NCBI GenBank assembly: GCA_030141605.1
Contig: JAQGDQ010000184.1
Location: forward strand, 294,001-358,000
Direction of reading: 5' to 3'
Origin: Tubiluchus corallicola
Lineage: Eukaryota; Priapulida; Priapulimorpha; Priapulimorphida; Tubiluchidae
DNA length: 64,000 nucleotides
How positions within the stretch are numbered: the stretch's first letter is position 1; every line of letters starts with the position of its first letter. Shown one piece after another: positions 19,700 through 33,829 of the stretch. A program made the translations under genes and the position numbers. The notes under the pieces are model-generated. The model had not been told where the DNA came from. It was given only the letters and a program-made list of their open reading frames with translations, and ran no database searches.

Positions 19700-22600
19700 A
19701 ATAACTTATATACAAATCAACTACTTATCCAGGTCTTGTTTCAAGAATTTCATGAATTTTTGATTGTATCTGAAATGTTACTTCACTGTGAAGTTTACGA
19801 ACAAAATTTAGAGATTGGCAATTACAGTTATGCAGGAACAGTGGAAAAAATCCAAGCGGAAGCCGTTTCACTCAAATTTGGTCATTAGCGCAGTAATGAA
19901 GGACATTAAAGAACGGTTCAAGTAAACGTTTCCTTAAAACATTCTAGACACTCGCAGCCTGTCGGAAGCACAAAAATTACATTCTGGAAACAAAATACGT
20001 TAGTGCGACTGGAGAGATGTTATTAGGTGCCAGTTAATGATATGACACTGTCGATGATTACACGCCTTGTAAAACATTCTACTCTGTATCAGGTGTTTTA
20101 AGGTAAAAGCCCAGACTCACCACCGTTTTTTCGCAAAGTTCAAGGAACATGTTCTGAAACGTTTTGCTCGATTTTGTAAAATAATCGACTAATTCAGTGA
20201 GAAATTAGACGATTTTACCTTTGCACTAATCGTTTTCTTGATCCTGCCACGCAATTATGTAATCAGCTAAACTAGTTTCAATCTAAACTATGACTTTTTC
20301 TCTAAAGGCTGTAAAGGTAATCACGGTCATCCAGTATTGCCGAATTGTTGTTCTGTCCATTATACTAACAACTATGGTTATTATGTTTGATACAGTAAAT
20401 GAAGTATTGTTCGCAAAACTTTAATATAGCAGCACTAGGAAGTAATGATCTGTTGAAGCTGTATTGTTTGGAAAAGATGACTTTAATTATGTTGTTAATT
20501 GTAAAATATTTCAATGTGTACATGACTTTACATTTCGTTCTATGAATCCTATCTCACATGAAAATCCTAAAACGTTCATACTCTAAAATTTTTAACTGTC
20601 GAGGTATTACCTATTATTAATGTAATCTTGTAATGAACTTCTCAGCTTGTGTAGATATAGTCAATATTTATTGTAAAAGTTTTGTAAATTGTGTATATAA
20701 TTTGTTACGGTGAGGATCTTAAATCATACTTTAAACTGTCTGATCCTATCCTAGGTTTAAACTAATTATGTAATCGTGCAACCGTTGCATGTTGACGTAA
20801 TTCGCAGTAAGTAAGACTGGCCACCTGCTTAGCACTTTGGACTCTCTAACTATTTTAAAAAATTTACAATTGACATGAGCCAAATGACAATTGGATGGCT
20901 GAGTCTAGAATTCGTCAGAATTTCAGTGGTATCAATCTTTCAGACTTGGTGTCGAGAACTGCGCCAGTTTGGCGCTCTCGAGTAAAATGTTTGCACAGAT
21001 CTGCCATTGCAAACCTGTTTCACGCATACATTTGAGCATACATTTAACTCTGCCTAAATGTCAAAGTATGTAATTTGCCTAAACTAGTTTTGGATTCATT
21101 CCCAATTAGCCGTGCAATATAGACTTACACATAGGCTTTCTTCTCAGAAGGTATATATAGTTGTAATCTTTCCAAAAAAGTTTTAGTTAGCTTGTTGTAC
21201 ACACCCCTGAATCATGTTACTCCACCTCTTCATTATCGAGGATAATCCTGGGCAAGAACTGTATGACTGTATGTAGTTGTTACATTGAATTTAGTCTTAT
21301 AATCGTAGCTCTTTTCACTCATGTTCATTTACATGTAACACTCTCATAACCTAACAATGGCTTCCATTAATGATATAATTGTTGTATTTTGTCTAATACC
21401 AATCATTGCAAATACCATAAAGCTGAGATGTGTATGTTAAATTATTGAATAATTCTTTAAATCTGTCGTTCTTGGTTTTTGTTGGTAGTAAACAGTATAA
21501 TCTCGCTATCAACAAATTTCAATTCGTATACATTGCCCGCCTCGCGAAATACGGATGTAAGCGTAAAATAGGCTTTTCAGTCGCTCAATAATCGCTTTCT
21601 CATATATATATATATCTAAAATTACGACATTTTACAAACAGCTTAAATGTTAAAATTAAATATATTAAAATAACAAATAAAAACTAACAAATTCTATTCC
21701 GCGTTCGCGACACTTGGCTTCATAAATGTACTCCAGCGATTTTGATTTACACCTACACGCTCTTTTCTACATAATAAGCATGCAGCGTACAAAGCATCAA
21801 ACTTCTTTTGATGTTAAAAGATGCTGTTTAAGAGCTATTGCTATAATTTTACTGTAGTAGTGTATGAAGTAAATACAGTGCTGAGTAAGAGTTTACTACA
21901 AGATCGACGCTTTAATCAATTAGCTTTAATGGAAAATGAAAATCAAATTACTTTTATAAGAGTGACAAGAGCTAATTGAAATCGGAGCTACTTCTTCAAG
22001 GCCCATTTTGCAGAAAAGAATACACATTCCCAGATAGGAGCTAGGCAAACTAGTTTGGTAATGTTTTAAATGCAATTACGACGGTGGCTTGCAAAATTTT
22101 GATATAATTATAAATTGTTGAGCGCGAAACGCAAGCAAGATTATCGTGAACTAGAATAAGTAAGATTAAATTTCAAGCGCCCATACATTGTGAGCCTCCT
22201 ACCTGTGGGAATTGAGATTTTCAGTACGTTGCTAAAATAATTGTGACATATACGTTTTTACCAATTTTCGTGTGGACATTCATAGATACCTATAGGACGT
22301 AGATATACTACACTGTGGTTTCGAAGTTATACTGAGGAAGCTCAGGAGGCACCTTGCGTAAAATGTAAGATAGATCCACCAGATATTCGGATTATGACTG
22401 CACGCAATGCCTCCATGACAGTAAGTGGGATAAAAACGTAAAACCTCATTTGACCTAGGGATTTTTTCTGCTTTTATAGAAGCTAAAATATGGGAGAAGC
22501 CAGTTTTATCAACGATCAGGGACGATCGCAAAAATGCTCCACTAGCCAAAGTGGAAGATTTAAAATAGTTAATATTTCCTCCTGCAAAATTCGTCTGTTT

Positions 22601-23725
22601 CCGGATTAGATCATGCATTTGAAAAACAAGCTGTCAATGATTAACCGTCAATTCTTATCTTAACTCTATGTCCCTGCAAGCTTGTCAACTTTATCTGAGC
22701 TTGGCATCAGTTGCTCGTGCCCGATGAATCAACAAGTTGACAGTCAATTATTTTACTCCTTCAGCGCGTGTGGACAAGGTTGTTGAAATGCAGCTAGCAG
22801 GAGAAGTCAGAAGATCTCTGATGTGAACTGACGGTTCGCCTAAGTAACTGATTTCTGCCCGTCGAAGAAGAAATCAGCGGGCATTACATCGGATTTCTTG
22901 AGGATTTACATCGGGAGATTACTGTAATATTACACAGTTAATGAACCTCTTTGATAACATGCTGCAGCTGGGTTTCCAAGTAAAATTTTATACATTAGAC
23001 CAGCTCAGTAGAACTGAACTGTTTATTTTCGCATTCGTCGACAAACGTTACTTCAGTGAAGTCTTTAGCTGAATTTCAAAGGGCCCTTTTAATATCTGTG
23101 TTCTGCTCAAGGTGATAAGAAAATCGATTTTTTCCAGGTGTGTTTTCGGTGAAAAGGGGTACAAAAGTGCATACAACAATTGGAATCCCAGAAGATTGTA
23201 TGTTATGGGAAATTTGTATACGAAAATGTGACGAGTTCTATAGAAGTTAGAGAGTGTTAAGAAATAACAGACCTGCTGGATTAAAAAGTTATCACAAGTA
23301 GATATATGTTTTCTTATTTTTCTAATTTTCTAAGTTATTTTCTTCTAATTGTTATTAGCTTTCACAAGAAGTTAAACAGTAACTAAGTTCTTGAAGAAAC
23401 GAGTCGCAACATTAGTCTATCTGAGACAGTTATGCGATCATACCACAGTCAGTTAATTTCAGTTAGAGCTATGAATGGTGACACTTAGTATCAGATATTA
23501 GGATGAGTGTTGCTTTAATCAAAATTAAATACTCTTTTGGTCGATTCCTTACGAGTTTTTTTCCGTAGTAGGAAAGTCAATCATTTCTTGAAACCCTTGA
23601 GTTCCGTGCTCTCGAGTGACTCCGTACTATAATAAACATCTATGGTAATCATCTGCGTCACCCCCAGGGATTCACCAGCTTGCAGGCGGCAAAACAGTTA
23701 CGCGGAGGAGAAACCATAGCGACAC
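19700..23725. other. Intergenic stretch with no recognisable gene
   Basis: AT-rich; short (TA)n at about 21602. The minus-strand frame 22280-22618 (112 codons) has no recognisable domain. No RNA gene seen. Confidence 0.5.
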
Positions 23726-23732
23726 AGCTTCT

Positions 23733-24010
23733 GCTAGTTAGTTAGTTAGATTTATTTGACTGATAAAGAAATACAATAAATATACAATCATGGGAGATGG
23801 TCACAGCAGAATCAGTCCATAAAAATTACGTACGAAGTGTACAAATACTTTCTGCAAAACTTCACTTATTATACTATGAAAATTACATGTAACTCAGTTT
23901 TATAAATTTTTCTGCAGCGTGAATTATTATATGAAAATTCAGACGCTATTATCATAAATACTTAACGCTTCTTTTATAAATTCGCACACGAACTTAGCAT
24001 TATAATATCT
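23733..24010 (-). mobile_element. Possible LINE 3' end with (CTAA)n tail
   Basis: On the minus strand, non-coding sequence runs into AGTCAAATAAATCTAACTAAC, a short (CTAA)n tail at 23752-23738. It resembles LINE 3' ends elsewhere in the window in layout only. Confidence 0.3.
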
Positions 24011-24071
24011 GTTTCAAATTGAAAGACCTGTGTAACTGGAAAAAGAAAATTCTCAATAATTTAAAATTACC

Positions 24072-24350
24072 GTTGGCGCCGATCAGTAAAATGTTACTGG
24101 TTCACTGAAAACATACCATTAATCTTATTGACAAGATAAGGTAATTTAATTATTTTGCTTAGTTAGTGATGTGTGCGACACAGATGATCTGATTATTTTT
24201 TCAAACTTTACGGAATGTTATCTGAACATAAAAATGTTGGCGCCTAACTGTCAGTTCCGGAGTTTAAATTTACAAATTTTTTACAGCGTTACTGTTAACG
24301 GAAGATCTGTGTGCAGTATGAAAGCATGTAGGTGATTTCAAGACGATTTT
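24072..24350 (+). repeat. Dispersed repeat R, copy 1
   Basis: Shares with 33441-33810 the block TCTGATTATTTTTTCAAACT plus TTA and AATGTTATCT, then GGAGTTTAAAT, CAGTATG and ATTTCAAGA blocks also present at 35003-35245. All copies are in the same orientation. There is no coding sense; it may be a non-autonomous transposon. Confidence 0.8.
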
Positions 24351-25082
24351 TTTCGTCTTCTTGTCCTTGGGACTAGATTAAGAGTAAAAAGCACTAAGAT
24401 TAATCCGCCATGGTCTGCACGAAAGCATGATGAAGAGCTGATAGAAGTAGACCTGTGGCAAAAGGGTCTCTCATAAAGTTGTAAATGGGATTGGCAGTGT
24501 TTATCTCATTTTAAGTACGTTCCATTTTTCCAATATCACCTTACGAATACTTTCGGAAGTATCAAAATTCGCGTCTATCTACAGTAACTTGGTTTACTGG
24601 TCCTTCAATCAACTGAGCTCTAACTAGAATAAGAAAAAAACAAGACGGAGGATTCCATTCTAGGGCGAGTGCCGTTGTGGTTATACGTCTGTTTGGGGCC
24701 ACAATTAGGCCGTAAAACTTACAGAATCACATTAATTTTTGCAGTAGCAACGTACTTTTCAGTCCATGTAGAGATTCCTGGGTTAACAGTTTGGCATATG
24801 GTACTGGTTAAAACATGAGAGATGTGATGAGTTTCCAGTTCAGCTAGCTATGTTGAAAGCTAGTTGAAGCCCACCCAGTTCATGGAGGTCTTGATCACAT
24901 GAGGGGGAAATGTGACGATTAATGTGTATTTCGAATGCTTATGCTTCTACATTTATCTAGAATGACGTTTACCTTTTTCTTTCTTCCGTTTTTTTGTTAA
25001 TGAGAAGATAATGCTGTTTCACGAATGTCTTTATTCGTTCGTGCATTTGTTCGCTTTTTCTTGTTTCATTTACTTCATTCAT

Positions 25083-25243
25083 TAATTGAATGAATGAAAG
25101 AATGAATGCATGAATGACTGAATGAAAAAATTATTGTGCGAAAGAATGAATAAATCAAAATGAACGAATGGATGAACGAATGAATGAATGAATGAGTGAG
25201 TGAACGAACGAACGAACGAACGAACGAACGAATGAATGAAAAA
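25083..25243. repeat. (GAAT)n/(GAAC)n microsatellite
   Basis: Imperfect tetranucleotide tract with GAAT, GAGT and a run of seven or so GAAC units. Frames across it on the minus strand (Phe/Ile/His/Ser-rich) are artefacts. Confidence 0.95.
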
Positions 25244-25249
25244 CGAGAA

Positions 25250-26206
25250 GACGAACGATCGCAATATCCATAGGTGTAAGAAGCAATCGTAAGTAACTGG
25301 AGAAGGAAGATCAGACAGGAGTTGATATTCAACAGACACGTGGACAGGTGCAGGAAAGACAGAATTAATGAAGAGGGAAATCTAAACGGATGGAAGTCAG
25401 ACATCCATGCGAACTAAAGCAAGTAGGAAAAATGGAGACAAAAGCAAGGAAGATACGCACAGTAAGTGCTAGTTTATGAACAAGTTCGTTCGAACGAAGA
25501 CAACATTTTGACCACCAGATGAGTCAATAATCATCATTGCCGAGTTAAAACCGCTTAAAATTGTGTATTGTAGTCCTAGTCTATAATAACTCAAGCGGAA
25601 TAAGAAATTATTATCCATTTTACCCATATTATTTCTTTGAGGAACTCTTTGTTATAGCAAAAAAAAAAAACTTTCAGCGTCATACTTTAGCGCATAAGCT
25701 TCGAATGTGCTACCATCTATCACTCTTACAAGGAAAAAACGTTAGTCACCTTGAGCGAAGTTGTTTACCGAATTATAGATGCAGCTGGCAACCCACGTGT
25801 GTGATTTCCGTTAATGATTAAATCAGACAATCTGAATTAATGTGCGCTCATTACGAAAGCGCTTGTATTGACTATCCTGTCCCTAATGGGCACACTGTTT
25901 GTGTTGGAAATCTAATAACCCTGCCAAGAATCATGTTAACGCTGATGCCAAACTGAATGTTAATGACTTGTTTCGCTTTCAGTGCTCATCAATGCAACTT
26001 GGCGAACATCTTGTACTGCTCAAAACATCATTTGTCTTCATAATTAGACTTTCCGCGCTAAACTTATTACCATTTCATCAGCTTTAAGTATTCGAAAGAA
26101 AGATAGGCTACAACTTGCTGAGTTACAGGATGGCAGCTGCTAGCGACGCGAAGAACCGGTATTCGCAAAACCCAACAAATCGGCAGCTGATGAATTACCG
26201 AATTAC

Positions 26207-26244
<38 letters not shown>

Positions 26245-27225
26245 GTTATACACATTTACAGGTATGATATGATAAAATACATGAAAATGTTATATGTATA
26301 ACAGTCAAAGACTGTTGTAGGCAATGGCGTTACACTGAAAAAAATTACAAAAGTTAATTTTTAAAAGAGAATAAAAGAGATAAAATTTACATATTTACAT
26401 GGCGTAAAATCAAAATTAAATTACAAATAATAACTTCACAAATTCACATCGATAACATTTAAAAATTACTTTTAACCCAATTAATATGTATTTATTACAG
26501 TGGGCTTTATTTTTATTTCGATTATTAGATGGAACTTACTTTATACTACTAATAATACATATACATATATAATCATAGTTTTTAGCTATTTTATCATTTT
26601 TGTAAGGGGGCGTCTGATAATTTTCGAGTAGTGTATCTAAACAAACATGCATAAGTTTTGTATTCTACAGCTTCATCGGCTTAAAATTGGCACTGATGAG
26701 GTAGAGAACGGCTTCGTAACTACCGTAATATGCTACAAACAGCGCTAATGTAATCATTGCAAATGACTTCTATAATAGGATTGGTTCAGGTGCTGACTGA
26801 TAAGACTGCGCAAATATTGCAGTGTGACTCGAATTACCTGCATGTATTAAGCGCATTTACATTTTACAACACCGAAGAGCAAACTCTGACGAACGTAAAA
26901 TAAGATTCCTTGACTTTTAATATCGTTAATGGCTTTTGCGCTTGATTAGACTTCAGTCCAATTATTTCTCCGAATAAAAGCACATTTCAACAGGCTTGAT
27001 ATTCGCAAGCTGAATTTTCTCCGTGCATGCAATACTGCGTGGCCAACTTAATAAGATGCGATATTTATAAAATGGAAACTGTGCGGTTAGCATTTCGTTA
27101 CAGGCATGATACGCAGGCTAACTACTTTACAAGATGAACCAATAGCTTACGCATGTGCTTATAAATTAAAGTCGTAATAAAAAAAGACTGAAAGAAATTA
27201 TTGTGATAAATTACAAGTAGACTAG
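25250..27225. other. Intergenic stretch with no recognisable gene
   Basis: AT-rich with a (TA)n tract at about 26207-26240. No gene supported. Confidence 0.5.
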
Positions 27226-27229
27226 AAGA

Positions 27230-27420
27230 AAATACCGAAAAGGTTCTTCTACAAAGTGCAAGGGGCGTTTTTTCCCCAAAAGTGGGCAACATAGTCACCA
27301 GTCTTATCAATTTGACTATGCTAACTAAGAAAAAAACTGTTGCCAGCTTGAAAATTAGCGGAAAAGGGACACCACCATAAAAAAACAAAACGGCGGCCAA
27401 GTTTTTGCGCGTATAGTGTT
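27230..27420 (-). repeat. Dispersed repeat M, copy 1
   Basis: Read on the minus strand, blocks CCCTTTTCCG, TTTTCAAGCTGGCA, GATAAGA-TGG, CTATGTTGCCCAC, TTTTGGGGAAAAAA and a TTTTCTTCTAGT-like end match 56640-56770 on the plus strand in the same order. The hydrophobic 92-codon frame here is therefore better explained as repeat sequence. Confidence 0.75.
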
Positions 27421-27429
27421 TTTCATCTA

Positions 27430-29320
27430 GTAAGGTCTACCTTACCGAATATCAATGAGCCAGATATAAAATATCACATATCGCTACCACTGAAGTGACA
27501 ACATCTACCAATGTTTTTTGAAAGACGTGTATCTGTAGATAACGAAAACATTGGTAGATTCTGTCCATTCAGGTGGTACCAATATTTGGTCTGTCTCATG
27601 GACTAAATTACATTCCAGTATTTACTTGGTCTAAAACGGGTGAATGAGCAGAACAACAACTACACCAGCAGCTACAGCTCCGTAGCAAAAAATTGCCAAG
27701 AAAGTCAGCAACAACACCAGCAGCAGAAACTGGAGCCATTAAAAAGACCCGTCCCTGAACACCATAAGCACCGTTGCCACGCTTCCAAAACACTAACCCC
27801 TCATGGAGTTAAAGTTTGTTTAAATCTATCTATGAGCACTGAACAGGTATAGTATTAGCCTCGTGAAAACATCGTCGTCGCTGTTAAAGTATTTAGAGAT
27901 AATTCGGTATATTTAAAATTCTATAGCTCACCCAGAGAGGCAGTGAAACGTTATTTGCAGTGCGATTTATGGTAGGCGCTGATATGAATTTATCATTTTA
28001 AGTCCGTAAGGAGCACCAACTTTGAAAAGCGAATGTAATGGCTTCTAAAGAAATTTTAGTATTTTTGTTTCTGCGAAGGCAGGGTAATGTTACACATAAT
28101 GTTAAGCTAAGCGGAGGTGGAAAAAAGTATCGGTAATATTCCCACATTAGCACATATACTTATGAGCTGCTACAGCGCTGTTACAGAAGTGTAAAAATAA
28201 TAGAATTACGCACGTTCTCAACTTGAGTAAAACTTCTTAAAAAGTTGATATACAGTAATCATCTATCTTCATTAAGATATAATTTTTAACACATCCTACA
28301 GTAAAACAAAACATCAACTATCATCTTTATTTTAATGTATTAATAAACAAGTTTTATATAAGCCTAAATTGTTTGAAGTTAAAATTTTAAGTATATGATT
28401 AAACGCGAGAAAATTCGTGAAAATCAGGTAAGAGAGCGTTGGGCAGTTTATCACTTTGCCATGATTCGATCTGCATAGAAGATTAGATGTTGTCCCAGCT
28501 AGCTACACCACAGAGAAAAATTTCTTTACCCTAACTGTTACTATAACTTCATTATAAGTTCCAAGTTTAAAAATTGCCATTTAGAATTACATGACACGGT
28601 CTAGACCCATGAAGTTCTCAAAAATTAGGTTACATCAGTCGTGAAACCCATATTTGTAACTCTGGTTTTTATACATATTAAATTTTTATTTGCTAATTTC
28701 GATACGGATAAAAACAATAAATATTCCAAATTCATGCTGCAGTGACAATGGTTAAAAACTCACACTGCTTAATGGCAAATCATACTAATTGCACAAGAGT
28801 GCAAGTTAAAGCATTAAAGTATAACTGCATGTAATATTAAAAAAAATACACATAAAGGTTCATCGCCAAAACTTTTATACAATGTTAGTTCTCTTAAATA
28901 ATCAAAAATATAATCCACTTGGTAGGATAATACAGTTTATTGTAACTCTCAATGTTAAAGATTAATCAGTGAAATATTGCTAGATTTGACAAAATCGTCC
29001 ATGACAAAACGAAGTTACAATTTTTCTGGCTAAATCAATTTAGTCAAATAAAAAATGAAATTTCCAAGGGCAAATCTTTGATGAATCGTCGAAGGCTAGT
29101 AATGAACGCCATTCCTTGGGGACGATGAATTATTATCAGAAAGATGAAGTGCGACTTTTAGTGCTCTAGTGCACTTAATTTAAACGTAATTTTACTTTGC
29201 CAGAAAGCTTTATAACTTATACGTGGGCTTCCTATTTAACTGCTGTAATAATGTCAGTAAGCAACGATATTATGCTATTTCACTGCATATGTGTACATGC
29301 AATAATTTATTTTACTATTG
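27430..29320. other. Intergenic stretch with no recognisable gene
   Basis: Includes a short Gln/Ser-rich frame (27640-27852) over CAG/CAA-like low-complexity sequence. No domain recognised. Confidence 0.5.
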
Positions 29321-29424
29321 TTTTAAGCGCTAATCATTAAGTAGATTACATTGCAACGGCAACAATCAAACAACAGCAAAACCTGGAGCAGAATTTGCAA
29401 TTTTATTTGTCGGCAACAAAGCAC

Positions 29425-29560
29425 AACAAACAATGACGACGGCAAGTAACGGCAACCGCAACAACAACAACACCAGCAGCGGCAGCAGTAGTAGCAACAA
29501 CGACGATGATAACGACAATAGTATAAACAACAGCAACAGAAATAATAATACCAGCGACTC
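29425..29560. repeat. Imperfect CAA/CAG/GAC low-complexity tract
   Basis: Degenerate trinucleotide tract; the Cys/Tyr-rich minus-strand frame over it is an artefact. Confidence 0.85.
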
Positions 29561-29579
29561 ACTGCATATTATTTACCAG

Positions 29580-30660
29580 CAATAACAAAAGACCAAGGCC
29601 TATCCCAAAATACTCAAAAATTTCCTGGACAAATATGGATCATCAAAATACAGTAGATTAATCTATCACCGTCTTGGTTTGCAGATTTAATGGCGATCTC
29701 AGATTTCGTCATTTAACCTATGAGCCCCAAGATATTTAGTTGCAGGATATGACATTAACCCGCCCGAAAACCTACCACCGGAAGTCACCCACCCAACGTC
29801 ATCCAACAAAGGCTGGAATTATGGTTGTCTTCACCAATTTCCGTTTTCCTCCGATTTGAGTAATCAGAGCACTCAGTTGGTCGCCCAATTTGCTGCATAG
29901 CAATTTCACCTTGTTATTTTGATCTTTATACAGACCGCTTTAAAGCCCAGGAAGCCAGTTTACAGGAGAGGATTGCATCATAGCCTCGTTTATCTATTTT
30001 TTCGCAGTTATCGACTTAGGAAAATTGCCTGCGGCGAACTGAATCAGAAACTGAATTATGCCTTCATCGTGACAGTAAGGAGAAAACACAAGTTCAATAT
30101 GCAGATACAAAGGATCGAACTTAGCTTAAGATTTTTCGAATTCTTTACTTACGTTTAAAAAACACTTACGGGAAACACATTTTAAAGTTCAGATCATTTG
30201 ATTCTAATTTTCGGCCGTGATAAATCAAATTAAATTAAGCTGATACATATACGTAGTTTATACACACCCAGTAGACACCGCCTAATAATTCGGACGTCTT
30301 TGGCTTCATTGGATATTTAATTTCAAAAGAAGTAGAGTGCTATAACTGGTTGGCAGCTTCAAAGTTTTAGGCAATTTGGAACATTCTAGTTATGCAGTTC
30401 AGAAAATCTACATTTCCTACATCGTTATAAAGGTTTCTACAAAACTGCGAAAACAGATTAACAGTTATTATATTATTGAGCTGACCGAAATTATTTATAT
30501 TAGCAAAGTATCTCTCGATGTTGTCGAAGTACAAAATTAAGAGTTTGTAGCTTTTTTTCATAAGATGGCAACTTGAGTATGAGAACTACAGTTATAAAAT
30601 ACTAGAACTCCGCTAAATTTTTTTCGAAATGTACTTCGAATTGGGTCTACTTAGGCAATA
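29580..30660. other. Intergenic stretch with no recognisable gene
   Basis: No motif recognised on either strand. Confidence 0.5.
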
Positions 30661-30663
30661 GCT

Positions 30664-30750
30664 GCATCATCATCATCGTAATTATCATCATCGTATACAT
30701 CATCATCATCATCGTTGTCGTCGTCATCATCATCGTGATCATCATCATTA
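30664..30750. repeat. (ATC)n microsatellite, imperfect
   Basis: Degenerate ATC/GTC repeats, followed by AAC- and AAAC-rich low-complexity sequence to about 30900. Confidence 0.9.
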
Positions 30751-30989
30751 ATCATTTATTCACTCATCTATTCTTGTCAATAACAACAACTCCAATAACA
30801 ACAAAAACAACATTAGCAGCATAAAAAGAAAAATAAATAAACGTCACAAAAGCAAGCAAACAAACAGACAAACAAATAAACAAAAAATAAAAAAAACACA
30901 TCAAGAACAACGATACCAACGTTAACAGCAATAGCAGATATGCATTAAAGCCACAAATAAATTGTTAAAGCTTGTAATCAATATTCTGG

Positions 30990-31960
30990 GCATCATTGGG
31001 ATTAAATTAAAATCACTATGCACAAGCAATCCTCGTAGCATCTTGTTTGCTTTGCTTTACCATTTAGTGAAGATAATAGCATAACCAATACTTTCTACGT
31101 AATTATAAAAGTAATGGCAAGCCTTGAAAAACTACGTTTTGAAGTCGGAACAGTGGAAATTACAATGTGACAAAGGCCCACCAAAAACCTTAAATGCTCT
31201 TATCCAGCTTTATCCAGAAATAATAGATGTCGCAACAGCACTGTGTTAGAACCCAATTTAGACGCTTTACATTTTGGGTGAGATCACGAAATTGGGAAGC
31301 CGAATCACATTTTATTCACTTCAGAAATTCTTAAATAGCGTGTGTTGCTATTTCTCTGGGACGTAAAAGCAGTTGCAAAAATCTATTTTTTTCTAGAGCT
31401 GTTCGTGTAACATATCGCAAAATATGGAGGAATCTGTTAAGGAAAATTACAGACTGCAAGAAGCCGTGGGCCACGCAGTCTAATTAACCCTACTAAATCC
31501 ACCGTTGAATCACCAATATACCATTACCAGCTCGATCTTAGTATTCTACATCGTGTGTTACTGTTCTGTGAAAACCTAGACGCATATTTTTGGCGTTTCA
31601 TTTGTTTGTTCCACATGAATGACTAGTGGGTCTTGATGGACGTACATTTTGCTGTTACGAAGTGAACACAAGCAAACTACGCACATCTAGAATGCGCATT
31701 AATACCGCACAAAGAAAATAAATGCTACGATAATTTTGAGCATAATACCGGTTATCACCGGTATTTTGCCACAAAACGCAAGCATCGTTAAATTGTTGCT
31801 TTGCTTTTCGCAGGCGCGCAGCATTAAAATGCAAAGCAGCATTTTGCTACATTACTGATCGTTTCTATGCGGGAGATAATGCATTTTAAATGCACCCGGC
31901 AAAAATCGGCTTAGCGCAATATGACATTTGCCATCTGCACAGTCATAATCGTCTGAAGGT
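30990..31960. other. Intergenic stretch with no recognisable gene
   Basis: No motif recognised on either strand. Confidence 0.5.
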
Positions 31961-31965
31961 TGCAT

Positions 31966-32100
31966 AGTTATAGTATAGTATAGTAATTTATTGATTTTTG
32001 GTCAGCCGGGCCAATCAAATAACAAGCATCCATACAACAAAATTTTACATACATATGTGAACAAACTTAGCTACAACACATTGAAGAGTGACGTTATGAG
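31966..32100 (-). mobile_element. Possible LINE 3' end with (CTATA)n tail
   Basis: Minus-strand sequence GGCCCGGCTGACC, then AATAAATTACTATACTATAC. The short pentamer tail after AATAAA suggests a truncated LINE 3' end. No coding part is readable. Confidence 0.35.
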
Positions 32101-32109
32101 ACTGCATCT

Positions 32110-33430
32110 TGCAAATTAGTTTCTCATCAATATTTAAAAAGTAAAAGTTCGGAATAGAACACGTTATTGTATTTTCAACAAAAAATTGCGTTGGTGTTAT
32201 GTTTAAAGCAGAAGAAAATGGTATTCGTCACCGACTTCGTTATTGTTAGCAAATAAACGCTCCTCTTGAGGAATAGGTGGTCTTATATACCGTCCAGTTT
32301 CAATAGGCAGTGAGTGAGTGCTTGTTCTAAGTTTACTCATTGCTTTCGATCTTTAAAATACTTTACATTTACCAAACACCATTGAAATTTAAAAGAAGTT
32401 TTAAGTTTACTCTAAAAAGTACTGATACACACACAGTGGCACTATTTCGTTTTCTAATAAAACACTAGATTAATGTCAGACAGTGTTTTTGTTAACCCTC
32501 GTTATCACGGTAAACTATATCGTCTACTTTAAATTATATTGTTTAAGCAAAATATAAGCTTCCTTGCACAGTCTATTGTCTTATAGCATCTTTGTTTTAC
32601 GCTTTTATAATACGCGCGCAAGGGTTTACATTAGTGCACGTTGCACAAGCAAAATTCATTCTTCTTTTAAAGTTGTTGACTTTCGTGTCGCTCTCTCAAA
32701 ATCAAAGCAAAGTGATATTGCCAGTGGGGAAGGCCATTTTTTACTCTCTAGCATGATCTCGTATTTTTAGAAGTTAGCTGCATTGTTGACTCTCATTGAA
32801 ACATATGCCAAAGAAGCATTGAGTCTATGGATTGCATCAGTTGTTCAAATTAGCCGGATTTAGCATGCGATTTGTAAGCACAAGCTTTGAGGTTCAAGTG
32901 CCGATTGTCTCACAGTTTTTCGGCATATAATTTCTTTCGTCAACACATTCGCCACATGATTAATAGTTGTTGAAAATAAACAGCAGTGGCTTATTAATGT
33001 TCAAAGACAATAGTTCATCTAACAGATAATATAGTACAGTTAGTTAATTACAGTGTCACTCTTCCTTTTACTACAATTTAAAACACATAGAAGTACACAG
33101 TTGACACAGTAGCCACTCTATTGACAGGCTACGAGACAGCTTAAAGGACAAGAAAAGATGTACCTGAAGTAGGTTTTAGAAAAATCGCCTTAATACTTAT
33201 ATTACTTTATAGCAATTTAAGGCGTATATCGTACTAACGTTGACAGGATTTTTTCTTTGTCTCATTGTAAATTTCCCGCAACGACGTTCCGATCGCCATA
33301 TATTACATGACGCCATATATGCACAACGTAAATTAGGGGAAGAAAGGGAGATCTTAAACAATGTCCCAAAAAACTTTCCATGCAACGTTACTTAGGATTT
33401 CATAAACTAGAAAAGAAAATTATTATTTAT
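32110..33430. other. Intergenic stretch with no recognisable gene
   Basis: Only short frames without recognisable motifs. Confidence 0.5.
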
Positions 33431-33440
33431 TTAAAATATT

Positions 33441-33810
33441 TTCACCAGTTGGTAAAATGTCGCTAACTCACCCTCCAGGGTGCACCACACACTGACCAAT
33501 AACGTATTTTTAATTTTATTAACAAGATACAGTAGGTAAACTGTATTTATACGTTATAGATAACGTATTTATAAAATTTTACCTAGTTAGTGACGTGTGC
33601 GCTACGAATGCTCTGATTATTTTTTCAAACTTTACACAATGTTATCTAAGCTTGTTTCAAATGACTTATCGTTAAAATGGCTGCGTCTAAAGACAATCGC
33701 GGGAGTTTAAATTATATGTTTTATGCAGTTTCATTGCCGATGCAAGTCCTGTATGCAAAAAGGCAGTACGTAAGTGGTATAAAATTTCAAGAGAAAAGTT
33801 TTTAAGCTTT
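33441..33810 (+). repeat. Dispersed repeat R, copy 2
   Basis: Opens with AGTTGGTAAAATGTCGCTAA and CTCACCCTCCAGGGTGCA, matches copy 3 (35003) through this part and copy 1 (24072) in the middle. It is the longest copy, with an extra ATAACGTATTTATA-rich segment at 33500-33580. Confidence 0.8.
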
Positions 33811-33829
33811 ATGTAAGTGCAGAGTTTTT